From positions 1,488,001-1,552,000 of the forward strand of contig NZ_AP025492.1 in assembly GCF_024347515.1 (NCBI RefSeq): a stretch of 64,000 bases of DNA, written 5' to 3'. The notes below the pieces were generated by a model, which had not been told where the DNA came from, did not search any database, and saw only the letters and a program-made list of their open reading frames with translations. A program made the position numbers and the translations under genes. Source of the stretch: Vibrio gigantis. GTDB taxonomy: Bacteria; Pseudomonadota; Gammaproteobacteria; Enterobacterales; Vibrionaceae. Positions 46,124 to 54,575 of this stretch are shown here, piece after piece; the stretch's first letter is position 1, and every line of letters begins with the position of its first letter.

Positions 46124-48082
46124 ATGAATAGAAACAATGTGTTAGGTTCATTCCTTCTCGTCGTTCTGATGAGTGTTGTGCTTGGGCTGTATTTACTCTA
46201 TCCAACTTATGACGACGATTTAAAACATATCCGCCCTGAAAACCCGAGTGCGTATAGCCCAGAGAAAGCATTATCACTTACTCAGTATGGCTCTGCACTG
46301 ATTGATATTCTGGATGTGTCCCGTGGTGATCCTACTTTAGCCTCCCAGCAACTAGAGACTTTACAAACCAAGTTTCCAGAACAAGATAAAGCCATCTATC
46401 GTGCCTACGAGTTGATGATTTTGTCGAACCTCGCGCAACACAAACTGGATACCGAAGCCGTTTCGGAATACGTTAGACAGATTAAGACGCTGGCACAACA
46501 AGAACATATGGGGTGGTTAAAGGCTCAATCTCTAGTTGAATTGGCGATTGAACATATCAGTAAGGGTGAGCTAGCAGAATCTGAAATCCAAATTCGAGCA
46601 GCGATAGATATAGCTGAATCAATCCACTATGAAGAGTTGTTGATTAAGGCCTATAACACCGCCGGTGTCATCAACAATATCCGCAATGATTTTCCTGAAG
46701 CTCAATACTTTTTCCATAAAGGTTTAGACCTTGGCAAGAAGTACCCGCAACACATCTACAACAGTAAGTTGGTGTCAAACATGGCACTGCTTTATATCTA
46801 TCTGGAAGACTGGCCTAAAGCGCTCAAGTTGATTAAAAGAGCCAAAAAACTCTATTACAAGAGTGGGCTACTCGAAGCTTCTACCATCGGTGTGCTGCAT
46901 GTGAATGAGTCTTTTGCTTATTTGCGCGGTGGTGATTTGGTCAAAGGCCGAGAAGCGTATCAAAGTGCAGCCAAACTCAATGGCGATAACGTGAGTGAGC
47001 GATACAAAATCATTTTGTTAAAAGCAGAAAGTGACGTGTTGTTGGCGGAAAAGAACTTTGAGTCAGCACGAAAAGTGGCAAACCTGTGTCTTACCTATCC
47101 GGGAGTGGACAAATACACACTTCAATTGGGGCAGTGTTACTTGAATAGAGCCTTGGCAAATATCGGCTTGAACCGAGACAATTTCGTTTTTGCCGATCTT
47201 AAGCGATCATCTGCAATGTTCGATGTTGTGGGTACACGCAGCTGGAAAGTCCTCGGTTTAAGGACACTTGCTGAATATTACGATTCGAGAGGTGATAGCG
47301 AGAACGCACTTCACTATTTTAAGCTTTACTACAAAGGCAACAAAGCGCTGCTATTTGATAAACGCCAGAGTGATATCTTTTTGTTAGAGCAAGATTTTGC
47401 GACCGCATCATTAGCTCAAGAAAATGAACTGCTTAATGCCGAAAAAGAGCTTGGCGAGTTGACGTTAGATAAGCAGCAGCTACGAAATCGAATCGTTGTC
47501 GCGTTGGGTATCATGGTGATGATAAGTGCCGCGTTACTTTTGATAAGGTTGCGCTCGATCCAGAAAACCAATAAAGAGTTACTCCAGCAATCAACAAGAT
47601 GCGAACTGACAGGCTTATACAATAGGCGTTACTTGGAACAACGGTTAACTCAGCAGATGCCACATCATTTGTCGCCGTTCGGCTATACGCTCGCTATTCT
47701 TGATCTAGACCGCTTCAAACAAGTGAATGACACTTATGGGCATGATATTGGTGACCAAGTGCTAGTGGAAGTTGCTAAGCGTTTAGAGAAAATCTTATCA
47801 ACAAATGATGTAGTGGCGAGATGGGGTGGGGAAGAGTTCGTTTTATTGCTAGCTGGAAACCAAGCCCCTGATAAAGAGCTCGAGCGGATAAGACAAGCGA
47901 TCGCTGACCAACCGATAGAGACACATTCTGGCCCATTAGAATTAACCACATCGATTGGTGCGACAGCTAACCTAACGGAACAACAGTTAAATAGTCGCAC
48001 CTATAAGAAGTACTTGAAATCAGCAGATGATGCTTTGTATCAAGCTAAGCAATCTGGGCGTAATAAAGTCGTTATCGTTTGA
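46124..48082 (+). CDS. TPR-GGDEF membrane diguanylate cyclase
   Basis: A 652-residue protein. A membrane segment (residues 8-25) is followed by a periplasmic region with several TPR-like repeats (about 50-420; AGVINNIRNDFPEAQYFFHKGL, ALLYIYLEDWPKALKLIKRAKKLY). A second membrane segment is at about 460-478, then a GGDEF domain: ELTGLYNRRYLE, ILDLDRFKQVNDTYGHDIGD, ARWGGEEFVLL. No RxxD inhibitory site is visible. It should make c-di-GMP in response to a periplasmic peptide or protein. Confidence 0.92.
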   Translation: MNRNNVLGSFLLVVLMSVVLGLYLLYPTYDDDLKHIRPENPSAYSPEKALSLTQYGSALIDILDVSRGDPTLASQQLETLQTKFPEQDKAIYRAYELMILSNLAQHKLDTEAVSEYVRQIKTLAQQEHMGWLKAQSLVELAIEHISKGELAESEIQIRAAIDIAESIHYEELLIKAYNTAGVINNIRNDFPEAQYFFHKGLDLGKKYPQHIYNSKLVSNMALLYIYLEDWPKALKLIKRAKKLYYKSGLLEASTIGVLHVNESFAYLRGGDLVKGREAYQSAAKLNGDNVSERYKIILLKAESDVLLAEKNFESARKVANLCLTYPGVDKYTLQLGQCYLNRALANIGLNRDNFVFADLKRSSAMFDVVGTRSWKVLGLRTLAEYYDSRGDSENALHYFKLYYKGNKALLFDKRQSDIFLLEQDFATASLAQENELLNAEKELGELTLDKQQLRNRIVVALGIMVMISAALLLIRLRSIQKTNKELLQQSTRCELTGLYNRRYLEQRLTQQMPHHLSPFGYTLAILDLDRFKQVNDTYGHDIGDQVLVEVAKRLEKILSTNDVVARWGGEEFVLLLAGNQAPDKELERIRQAIADQPIETHSGPLELTTSIGATANLTEQQLNSRTYKKYLKSADDALYQAKQSGRNKVVIV

Positions 48083-48134
48083 GTGCCCAAGTGTGGTTTA
48101 TCCCCGGTATTCAAAAACCCTGAACTTCAATAAC

Positions 48135-48190
48135 TAAGCGAATAAGAGTGCTTATCTGAAATAATACAGCTATCTACTCTTATTCGCTTA
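48135..48190. repeat. 15-bp perfect inverted repeat between convergent genes
   Basis: taagcgaataagagt (48135-48149) is the exact reverse complement of actcttattcgctta (48176-48190), 26 nt apart. It is AT-rich with no T tract. It may act as a weak bidirectional terminator or an RNA stabiliser. Confidence 0.85.
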
Positions 48191-48216
48191 ATTCAAACAA
48201 TGTTTGGCTTGGTGAT

Positions 48217-48402
48217 TTATTTAGCGACACCTTGAAGCATTTCAACCAATTCACCTTCCGTCGCTGGTTCACTAGCGAGCTCAATCACCGCTGAAGCGCC
48301 GCCTTTTAACATATAGGCTTGGGTTCCGCAGTGGTCATAGTGGAACCATTTACCATTTACACATACGTCGGTATAACATCTTGGGTCTTGTTTGAGTTCC
48401 AT
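48217..48402 (-). CDS. 61-residue small protein with three cysteines
   Basis: A small soluble protein whose first half (RCYTDVCVNGKWFHYDHCGTQAY, key parts) has three Cys and two His and could bind a metal; the second half is acidic and helical. AAGGAAG sits 5 nt before the ATG, supporting the start. Family unknown to me, function not predicted. Confidence 0.65.
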   Translation of the reverse strand: MELKQDPRCYTDVCVNGKWFHYDHCGTQAYMLKGGASAVIELASEPATEGELVEMLQGVAK

Positions 48403-48674
48403 AGCAACTTCCTTATTAACATTTGCCTAACGTTTTTTAGCCTAGTTGATCACAAATTAAGGTAAATTGATCTAAATCAATCTAGAGTGTAATTGATGTT
48501 TTGATTATCAAATAGGAGATGTGTGTCTAGCGAAGGAGCGACTTCTCAGTGATTACAGCGATCAAAGGTCATGATTTTGATTGGTAACTCTCGCTCTTTT
48601 ACTTGCCAGGTGATGCTTTTCTACATACGCTAGCCATTCTCTTAATCCCTATACAGACGTGATTGTGTTGGAAA

Positions 48675-49337
48675 ATGACTAATATCTTTATCGTTGTAAT
48701 TGTTCTGGTTGTGTTCTTCTACTTTATTCAAAAGTATGTTGTGAAGCATGATGACACCAAAGATCATGCTTATCAGAAGAAAGGGGCGCTGATGTCTGCG
48801 CAACAGGCGACATTCTATAACGCGCTTAAATCTGCAGTGGGTAACCACGGGGAAGTGTTTGCTAAAGTCAGTATGTCGAACGTTCTTGTTCCGGCTAAGA
48901 CGAACAACAAGAAGAATTGGTTTATCGCTAACAACAAGATCTCACGTAGCTATTTCGACTTTGTTGTTTGTGATCCGAGAACGCTAGAACCTCGCGTTAT
49001 TATCGAACTTGATAACGGCAAAGAGCTCACTAAAGGGAAAGTCGACCGCGAAAAGCTACTTATTCACGTGTGTAAGTCAGCAGGTTTACCTCTGATTGGT
49101 GCATCTATTAAACACAGCTATCAAGTGAGTCGTTTGAAGAGGTTGCTGGCAGCGCACATTGATTTAATCGAGCCATCAAAAGAAGTGCGCTTCTGTAAGA
49201 AGTGTGGCAGCCCGATGATCATCAAACTGGCGAGTCAGGGGGATTATAAAGGGAGACGTTTCTTTACTTGTAGCCGCCAGCCAAACTGTACCTATACCGA
49301 AAACTACAACGTTGTATTCGATGTAGATGAGGAATAA
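48675..49337 (+). CDS. DUF2726 protein with N-terminal membrane anchor and C-terminal topoisomerase-type zinc finger
   Basis: About 220 residues from ATG 48675 (GGAA just before it). One membrane segment (residues 3-20, IFIVVIVLVVFFYFI) is followed by a restriction-endonuclease-like DUF2726 domain (about 40-165; SYFDFVVCDPRTLEPRVIIELD with the acidic Asp/Glu pair and GKVDREKLLIHVCKSAGLPL). The last 45 residues are a topoisomerase-type zinc ribbon: CKKCGSPM and, later, CSRQPNCTYT. The combination suggests nucleic-acid binding near the membrane. Nuclease activity is not certain. Confidence 0.85.
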   Translation: MTNIFIVVIVLVVFFYFIQKYVVKHDDTKDHAYQKKGALMSAQQATFYNALKSAVGNHGEVFAKVSMSNVLVPAKTNNKKNWFIANNKISRSYFDFVVCDPRTLEPRVIIELDNGKELTKGKVDREKLLIHVCKSAGLPLIGASIKHSYQVSRLKRLLAAHIDLIEPSKEVRFCKKCGSPMIIKLASQGDYKGRRFFTCSRQPNCTYTENYNVVFDVDEE

Positions 49338-49456
49338 CACAAAATAGGGCATATCTTTGAGTGTGATGTAACTCAACTTTATTTACGTTTCACGTCTAAA
49401 AATTCAACGTATTGATGCGAATAAGAGCAAACGGTTGATTCAAGTGTAATTTCTAC

Positions 49457-49485
49457 TTGCGCCGCAATAAATCAGTCGTTACTAT
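49457..49485 (+). promoter_or_regulatory. Candidate sigma-70 promoter of the tRNA-Val pair
   Basis: ttgcgc (49457-49462) and tactat (49480-49485) are separated by 17 bp and end 20 bp before the mature tRNA. Confidence 0.55.
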
Positions 49486-49505
49486 CTTCCTCGTTCTAAA
49501 GGAAT

Positions 49506-49582
49506 GCGTCCGTAGCTCAGTTGGTTAGAGTACCGCCTTGACATGGCGGGGGTCGGTGATTCGAGTTCACTCGGACGCACCA
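49506..49582 (+). tRNA. tRNA-Val (GAC)
   Basis: A 77-nt cloverleaf with encoded CCA. The acceptor stem is gcgtccg/cggacgc. The anticodon stem is ccgcc/ggcgg around loop ttgacat, anticodon GAC. The T arm has ttcgagt. It reads Val codons GUC and GUU. Confidence 0.96.
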
Positions 49583-49652
49583 TTCCTTCTTTAGTTTTTA
49601 TTGCATAACTATTGAGTTTGTCACAATGGTAGTAATAAGAAATTAGAACACC

Positions 49653-49729
49653 GCCCGCTTAGCTCAGTTGGTTAGAGTACTTGCATGACATGCAAGGTGT
49701 CACTGGTTCGAGTCCAGTAGCGGGCACCA
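49653..49729 (+). tRNA. tRNA-Val (GAC), second, different copy
   Basis: A 77-nt cloverleaf with encoded CCA. Acceptor stem gcccgct/agcgggc, anticodon stem cttgc/gcaag, loop atgacat (anticodon GAC). It differs from the first tRNA in all stems but has the same anticodon. A terminator follows at 49752, so the two are probably cotranscribed. Confidence 0.93.
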
Positions 49730-49751
49730 AATTCGTTCTTTATGAACAAGC

Positions 49752-49780
49752 AAAAAAGCCCACCTAGTGTGGGCTTTTTT
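49752..49780 (+). terminator. Rho-independent terminator of the tRNA-Val operon
   Basis: aaaaaagcccac (49752-49763) pairs with gtgggctttttt (49769-49780), 12 bp with a 5-nt loop. Confidence 0.95.
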
Positions 49781-50268
49781 GTGTCTAAAACTCCTCTCAT
49801 AATTCCTATACAATCTTCTAGTTCTTATAAGCCCCTGAATGTCTTGCCAGCCGGCGTTGTAGCCTTAATGAGGCTTCGTGTGTCTCTGCAATCTGGGGTG
49901 AGTGTAGTCACTATCATTAGCGTTTCTCCTATTCATCTACATCGTTTGTATGAGGTTAACCGAAAGCTAAGTCGCCCCAGAACGACTAGACAGGTATAAA
50001 CGTAAATAACCCGTAGCGATCAGTAAATGATGAGTAAGGCGACAAATACTCTTAAGTTATTTTTATCAATTAAATCGAAACAATAAAAGGTTATAGGTAC
50101 CGTTGAGTTTTCATTGGTGAGCTATAGAATAAACAAAATATAACGACGTCAATTATATTTATTATCTATGGTTTATTTCGGAACTATATCAAGATGTATG
50201 GCTTTATTAGTATCAATCCCGAAGTTGGCTAATGTACCAGAACGTGATTACCAGATTTTAAGAGAGCG
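49781..50268. other. Gene-free stretch between the tRNA operon and the LysR gene
   Basis: Nearly 490 bp. The first 200 bp are of mixed composition and could be decayed coding DNA; nothing is recognisable. From about 50040 it becomes very AT-rich. A frame open over 49742-49999 begins inside the terminator and is not believable. Confidence 0.4.
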
Positions 50269-51162
50269 TTATTGAGCTAAATCAGCAACAAATGTTTGTT
50301 TATATTGAGTGCTGGTTTGTAGCTCCTTTTTAATCCACTGATTAAACAAGCTAAAGTCAGAATGTATTTGCCAGAAAAGTGATGCAATAACTCGTTTACC
50401 AAAAAAGTCAGGGTGATCGGTAATAACCTTAAGTTTATGTTCTTTGATATTACCTTCAATAAGAAACCCTGGTAGAAAGGCGATGCCTTTTTGAGCTTTA
50501 CATAAATCGATGATGGTCCCTAAATCATCCAGTCGCCATAGGTTATATGCTGCGATGTTAGACAAGTTAAGCAGCTCTTCACAACCGTCCATTAATAGCA
50601 CTCGCTGTGACGGTGCTTGAGACTTTAAGGTGACTAAGTCTTCATGAGCCACCCACCAGCAGTTAACGTGGAATAGCTCCTCGATGTTGAAGTCGTAATT
50701 GGTCTTGTGGTACGGATTACCCAACGCTAGGTCTATCTTCCCTTCGTTTATATAGTTACCTAATACGAAGCTGGGCTTCGTCACTACAAGTAAGTCAACA
50801 TTCGGGAATGCTTCCGAGAATGCTAGTAGTGTCTTCTTTACGTTTTTATTGAACACCAATGGATCGATACCCACACGGTAAACTATCTGGTCGGATATAT
50901 TCATCTGCTGGGCAACGGTGATTAATTCCCGATATTTTGATACCACGGGTAAAGATAATTGGAATAGGCGTTCCCCTTTCTCTGTTAACCAGACTTTAGA
51001 GTGCTCTCTATTAAATACGTTGAAACCTAAGTCTGACTCAAGATTTTGAACAGCTGTGCTAACTGTTGATTGTGATTTTCCAAGCTTGCGTGCAGCAGAG
51101 CTAAATGAACCTTCTTCAACTACTGCTATGAACGAAACAATATTTTCGAAATGTAGTTTCAT
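50269..51162 (-). CDS. LysR family transcriptional regulator next to the Tad locus
   Basis: About 297 residues from ATG 51162 (MKLHFENIVSFIAVVEEGSF). The HTH is SFSSAARKLGKSQSTVSTAVQNLE. The effector domain follows (VYRVGIDPLVFNKNVKKTLL onwards), with Cys in FHVNCWWVAH and LMDGCEELL. It is divergent from flp with a 414-bp AT-rich spacer between them, so it may control the pilus locus; this is inferred from position only. A longer start would add 21 residues of AT-rich leader. Confidence 0.9.
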   Translation of the reverse strand: MKLHFENIVSFIAVVEEGSFSSAARKLGKSQSTVSTAVQNLESDLGFNVFNREHSKVWLTEKGERLFQLSLPVVSKYRELITVAQQMNISDQIVYRVGIDPLVFNKNVKKTLLAFSEAFPNVDLLVVTKPSFVLGNYINEGKIDLALGNPYHKTNYDFNIEELFHVNCWWVAHEDLVTLKSQAPSQRVLLMDGCEELLNLSNIAAYNLWRLDDLGTIIDLCKAQKGIAFLPGFLIEGNIKEHKLKVITDHPDFFGKRVIASLFWQIHSDFSLFNQWIKKELQTSTQYKQTFVADLAQ

Positions 51163-51484
51163 GATTCTACTAACCTTTGACACAAAGAAATTATATTTAT
51201 TATTGTTTGTTGATTCGAAGAACAATAGCGTGATGATACTTGTATTTCAACAGGTTTTATAATGAATAATAAAGCATAATAAATTATCAATTGGGTTATA
51301 TCTAAAGGTTATATAAGTCGTATATAACAGAAAAGATTGAGCTACATCTTACTTTTTCAAGTTTATAAATTTAAATTAATATAGATTTCTGACAGTGATT
51401 TTAACTGTAACTCTTTGTTGAATATAGATTTGTTGTCTTTTTGTCTAATTTCACTATTTTTATTTTGATCAATTTTCGCTCTAC

Positions 51485-51540
51485 CTATTGATAAAGTCGA
51501 TAGGGGGTATTTTCCCCAGAGTGGGTGGGCTAATTATAAT
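51485..51540 (+). promoter_or_regulatory. flp promoter region with dyads
   Basis: This lies in the 414-bp AT-rich gap 51163-51576. tataat (51535-51540) is a perfect -10, but no -35 is spaced correctly, so an activator is likely. Upstream lie ctattga-taaag-tcgatag (51485-51503), an inverted repeat with one mismatch, and gggg-tatttt-cccc (51504-51517). Both are candidate operators. The rest of the gap shows nothing else. Confidence 0.5.
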
Positions 51541-51576
51541 GGCGACGAATTTTCAACAGCCTTATAGGAACAAATA

Positions 51577-51783
51577 ATGATTACTAAGCTATACGTGAAA
51601 ACAAGCATGTTTTTATCACAATTCAAGAACGATGAGCGCGGTGTAACTGCGATTGAATATGGTCTTATTGCTGTTGCAATGGCTGTGTTAGTAACTACAG
51701 CAGTAGGCGCTGATGGCTTTATTGGCAAGCTAGAAGGTGCTTTTGAAGATGTAGCTACGGCTATTGATACAGCTAGCAGCTAA
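51577..51783 (+). CDS. flp: Flp/Fap major pilin
   Basis: A 68-residue type IVb pilin. The prepilin cleavage motif is ERG followed by VTAIEYGLIAVAMAVLV, with Glu5-Tyr6 of the mature pilin. The hydrophobic helix packs the pilus core; the short rest (GADGFIGKLEGAFEDVATAI) is surface. AGGAA lies 7 nt before the ATG. A hairpin after the stop suggests it is expressed above the downstream genes. Confidence 0.97.
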   Translation: MITKLYVKTSMFLSQFKNDERGVTAIEYGLIAVAMAVLVTTAVGADGFIGKLEGAFEDVATAIDTASS

Positions 51784-51829
51784 CATCAAGCCTTATTGGC
51801 TAATGTAGAAGATATCGAAAGATATTTAT

Positions 51830-51857
51830 GCCAGACCTATGTTTACATTGGTCTGGC
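51830..51857 (+). terminator. Hairpin between flp and the prepilin peptidase gene
   Basis: gccagacctatg (51830-51841) pairs with cattggtctggc (51846-51857) over 12 bp with one mismatch and a 4-nt loop, followed by ttggttaattt. It lies 46 bp after the flp stop, so it probably attenuates the operon. Confidence 0.7.
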
Positions 51858-51905
51858 TTGGTTAATTTACCGTGTGAAATAAGATTTGTTCCAACCAAAC
51901 GTTAG

Positions 51906-52358
51906 GTGGTATTTCTAATTTTTAGTCATGAATTGTATTTAGTGACTTTGGCAATATTGAGTATATATGTGTCGGCTACTGATTTTCTATATCGTAAGAT
52001 ACAAAATTATGCCTTGTTTGCACTACTCATCTTGCAGTGTTTCATATCCCCATTAGATATCCAAATTATGAGTTTCTTACTGATGCTAGGTGGAGGACTT
52101 ATTCTTTATAAGCTGATTTGGATTGGAGCGGGTGATATTAAATACGTCGTTATTTTGTCACTTACCATTCCTGTTAATGACTTATTATTGGCGTATATTC
52201 TGACGGCTTTTGCTGGTGGTATTTTAGCGCTTACTTATCTAATAAGTAAAAAATTAATAAGAGGAAATGCCCATAACCAAGAGGGTATTCCATATGGAAT
52301 AGCAATTAGCATTGGATTTTACCTAGTAATTTTAACTCAATCTACGCCACATATATGA
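51906..52358 (+). CDS. tadV: Prepilin peptidase CpaA/TadV
   Basis: A 150-residue integral membrane aspartic protease that cleaves Flp and the TadE/F pseudopilins. Catalytic Asp are in SATDFLYRKIQN and GAGDIKYVVIL (the GxGD motif). Hydrophobic segments fill the rest. The start is GTG 51906 (MVFLIFSHELY); no strong ribosome site is visible. It precedes cpaB by 22 bp. Confidence 0.92.
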   Translation: MVFLIFSHELYLVTLAILSIYVSATDFLYRKIQNYALFALLILQCFISPLDIQIMSFLLMLGGGLILYKLIWIGAGDIKYVVILSLTIPVNDLLLAYILTAFAGGILALTYLISKKLIRGNAHNQEGIPYGIAISIGFYLVILTQSTPHI

Positions 52359-52380
52359 ACCTCCAAAAAATGAGCACATT

Positions 52381-53205
52381 ATGAGATCCCGACTGGTATT
52401 ACTTGTGGCCATTGCTGCCTTAATCGTGGGTGCACTAGGCGTTATCGACCTGTTCAAGAGTGAGCCGCAACCGAAAGTAGCGGCTGAAACGGTCGTTGAA
52501 AAAAATGAAGAACATGTTGCCGTTTGGATGACCACCAAAGCCTACGAAAAAGGGCGTGCAATCGATGCACAAGGTGTCGTCAAACAACAGCTTCCTTTAA
52601 GTGAAGCTTTAACACTGGGTGTTAGAGAAGACGCTCAAATCAGCTTTGATCCTTCCACTTTGTTAAATCGCGACCTTAACGCCAGTGAGGTGGTACTGCC
52701 TGAATATCAAGTAACACCAGGTCAGCCTGGATATGTTGATCTGTTAATAACAGAAGGCATGACGTTATACCCACTTAAAGTCAGTGACAAAAACCTGATC
52801 AACGATTACATACGACCGGGCTCCTACATCGATATCCTCACAGTGAGTTCTCCTAATGCCAACTTGGCTGGAAATATCGATAAGCCGAAACGCTTTCGAG
52901 GGATGAAGGCCTCGATGTTTCTTAAAAATGTCAAAGTTCTCAACATCGGCAATGACGAAACTGGCGATAGTTCAATTACCGCTCGAGCGCCGAGCAAAGA
53001 GGACGGTCTGACTACTGTGGTCATCGAAGTTAAGCCTGATGAATTACCAAAACTCGCGCTAGCACAACGCACAATGCACATTGAAATTTATCGAAGCCAA
53101 ACCTATACGCAACCTGAGGTCGCGGAGGTACGCAACATTATCGATAACTATACCGGCATTGCTGAACTACGTGGTAATGAGAATAACTCTAGAGAGGCTT
53201 TGTAA
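52381..53205 (+). CDS. cpaB: Flp pilus assembly protein CpaB/RcpC
   Basis: A 274-residue periplasmic protein anchored by an N-terminal segment (residues 3-20). The SAF-type domain EVVLPEYQVTPGQPGYVDLLI and the CpaB block RPGSYIDILTVSS (residues about 145-157) are present. It helps secretin assembly. It shares its last base with the next gene's start. Confidence 0.88.
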   Translation: MRSRLVLLVAIAALIVGALGVIDLFKSEPQPKVAAETVVEKNEEHVAVWMTTKAYEKGRAIDAQGVVKQQLPLSEALTLGVREDAQISFDPSTLLNRDLNASEVVLPEYQVTPGQPGYVDLLITEGMTLYPLKVSDKNLINDYIRPGSYIDILTVSSPNANLAGNIDKPKRFRGMKASMFLKNVKVLNIGNDETGDSSITARAPSKEDGLTTVVIEVKPDELPKLALAQRTMHIEIYRSQTYTQPEVAEVRNIIDNYTGIAELRGNENNSREAL

Positions 53206-54575
53206 TGATGCTCCATCATCGAATCAAGCAAGCACTGCATGTGTCCATCTTAGCAGCGTTGATTGGCTTACTTTCTATAACAAACACTTTTGCTGCCGAT
53301 CGTTCCATCACGCTCAACGATGGTCAACACATCAAATTCAAAAGCCCGATTGGTCAAGTGTTTATTAATAACCCTGATATCGTTGACTACAAAGTGATCA
53401 ACGACAACACTTTGGTCGTTTTCGCCAATAGCATTGGGCAATCACGTCTGATTGTCTATGGAATTGACGATGAGGTGTTGCTGTCTGACCGCATTATTGT
53501 TGATTTGGATCTGACGGATATTAGACGCCAACTTAAATTTCATTTCCCTGACGCGAAAGTCAAGGTTGAGTCTGTAGGAGAGCAAGTCGCCGTCAGTGGT
53601 CTTGTTGATTCCGAAGCGACTCGCGACGACATCTATCGTTTGGTAGCGACTCTATTGGGACGAGAAAAAACCGAGAAATGGGACAAAACTCAGAAGCTAG
53701 AGTTTAAGTCTGACAGCTCAAATTATGAAGAACCCGAAAGCATGGTGTTTGCCCGCAATATGACGTGGGAAGGGATCATCGAACGTATTGAAGTTGCAAC
53801 CACCCAACAGGTGAACGTCAAAATATCAGTTGCTCAGGTAACAGAATCGTTTGGACAAACCGTTGGTGTTGATTGGAGTTCAGTGGGCTCAAGTGTTGGT
53901 GAGTTTGTATTCGACCAGTTTGATGCTGCAAACCTAAGCACATTAATCACAGCGTTAGGCAATGACCAGATTGCGGAGGTACTGGCTGAGCCTAACTTGA
54001 CCGTGTTATCCGGTGAGTCGGCAAGCTTTCTCGTTGGTGGTGAGGTGCCGGTTATTGTCTCTACCAGCAGCAACGTCAACATTTCATTCAAAGAGTTTGG
54101 CATCAAACTCGACCTTACTGCAAAAGTGCTTAGCCAAGACAAGATTCGAATGCAGCTAGCACCTGAAGTGAGCGAAGTTGAAGGTTATGTTGAAGCGGCA
54201 GGCATCAAAGTTCCTCAACTGGCTTCGCGACGTGCGATGACGACCGTTGAGCTAGCCGATGGCGATAGCTTCGTCCTTGGTGGATTGATGAGCAGTGCTG
54301 ATCTGGAAAAAATGCAAAAAATCCCTTTTGTTGGCGACATCCCTGTACTTGGTGCCGCATTCAGAAAAGCCACTACTGAGAGAAAGCGAACCGAGTTGAT
54401 CATCGTTGCCACGGTGAATCTTGTTGAGCCGATCAAGCCGAAAGACATTCAACTGCCTTACATCAAGAAGACCTCTACATTAGCGCGCTGGCTTAACGTC
54501 GAATGGGATGGCAAGTCGGTGACGTCTTCTGATGCCACGATTCGCCTGTTGTCGCAAGGAGGGTTTATCCAATGA
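53205..54575 (+). CDS. rcpA: Tad secretin RcpA/CpaC
   Basis: A 456-residue outer-membrane secretin. The signal peptide ends TFAA. A pilus/MSHA-like N domain (RSITLNDGQHIKFKSPIG, PDIVDYKVINDNTLVVFANSIG) is followed by a BON-like segment and the secretin core ending in DGDSFVLGGLMS, VPFVGDIPVLG-like PFVGDIPVLGAAF and RKRTELIIVATVNLVEPI. It forms the channel for the pilus. ATG at 53205 or 53208. Confidence 0.93.
   Translation: MMLHHRIKQALHVSILAALIGLLSITNTFAADRSITLNDGQHIKFKSPIGQVFINNPDIVDYKVINDNTLVVFANSIGQSRLIVYGIDDEVLLSDRIIVDLDLTDIRRQLKFHFPDAKVKVESVGEQVAVSGLVDSEATRDDIYRLVATLLGREKTEKWDKTQKLEFKSDSSNYEEPESMVFARNMTWEGIIERIEVATTQQVNVKISVAQVTESFGQTVGVDWSSVGSSVGEFVFDQFDAANLSTLITALGNDQIAEVLAEPNLTVLSGESASFLVGGEVPVIVSTSSNVNISFKEFGIKLDLTAKVLSQDKIRMQLAPEVSEVEGYVEAAGIKVPQLASRRAMTTVELADGDSFVLGGLMSSADLEKMQKIPFVGDIPVLGAAFRKATTERKRTELIIVATVNLVEPIKPKDIQLPYIKKTSTLARWLNVEWDGKSVTSSDATIRLLSQGGFIQ

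Noticed and set aside
49742..49999. 85-residue frame after the tRNA operon
   Set aside because: It starts inside the tRNA terminator, lacks a ribosome site and has no recognisable sequence.
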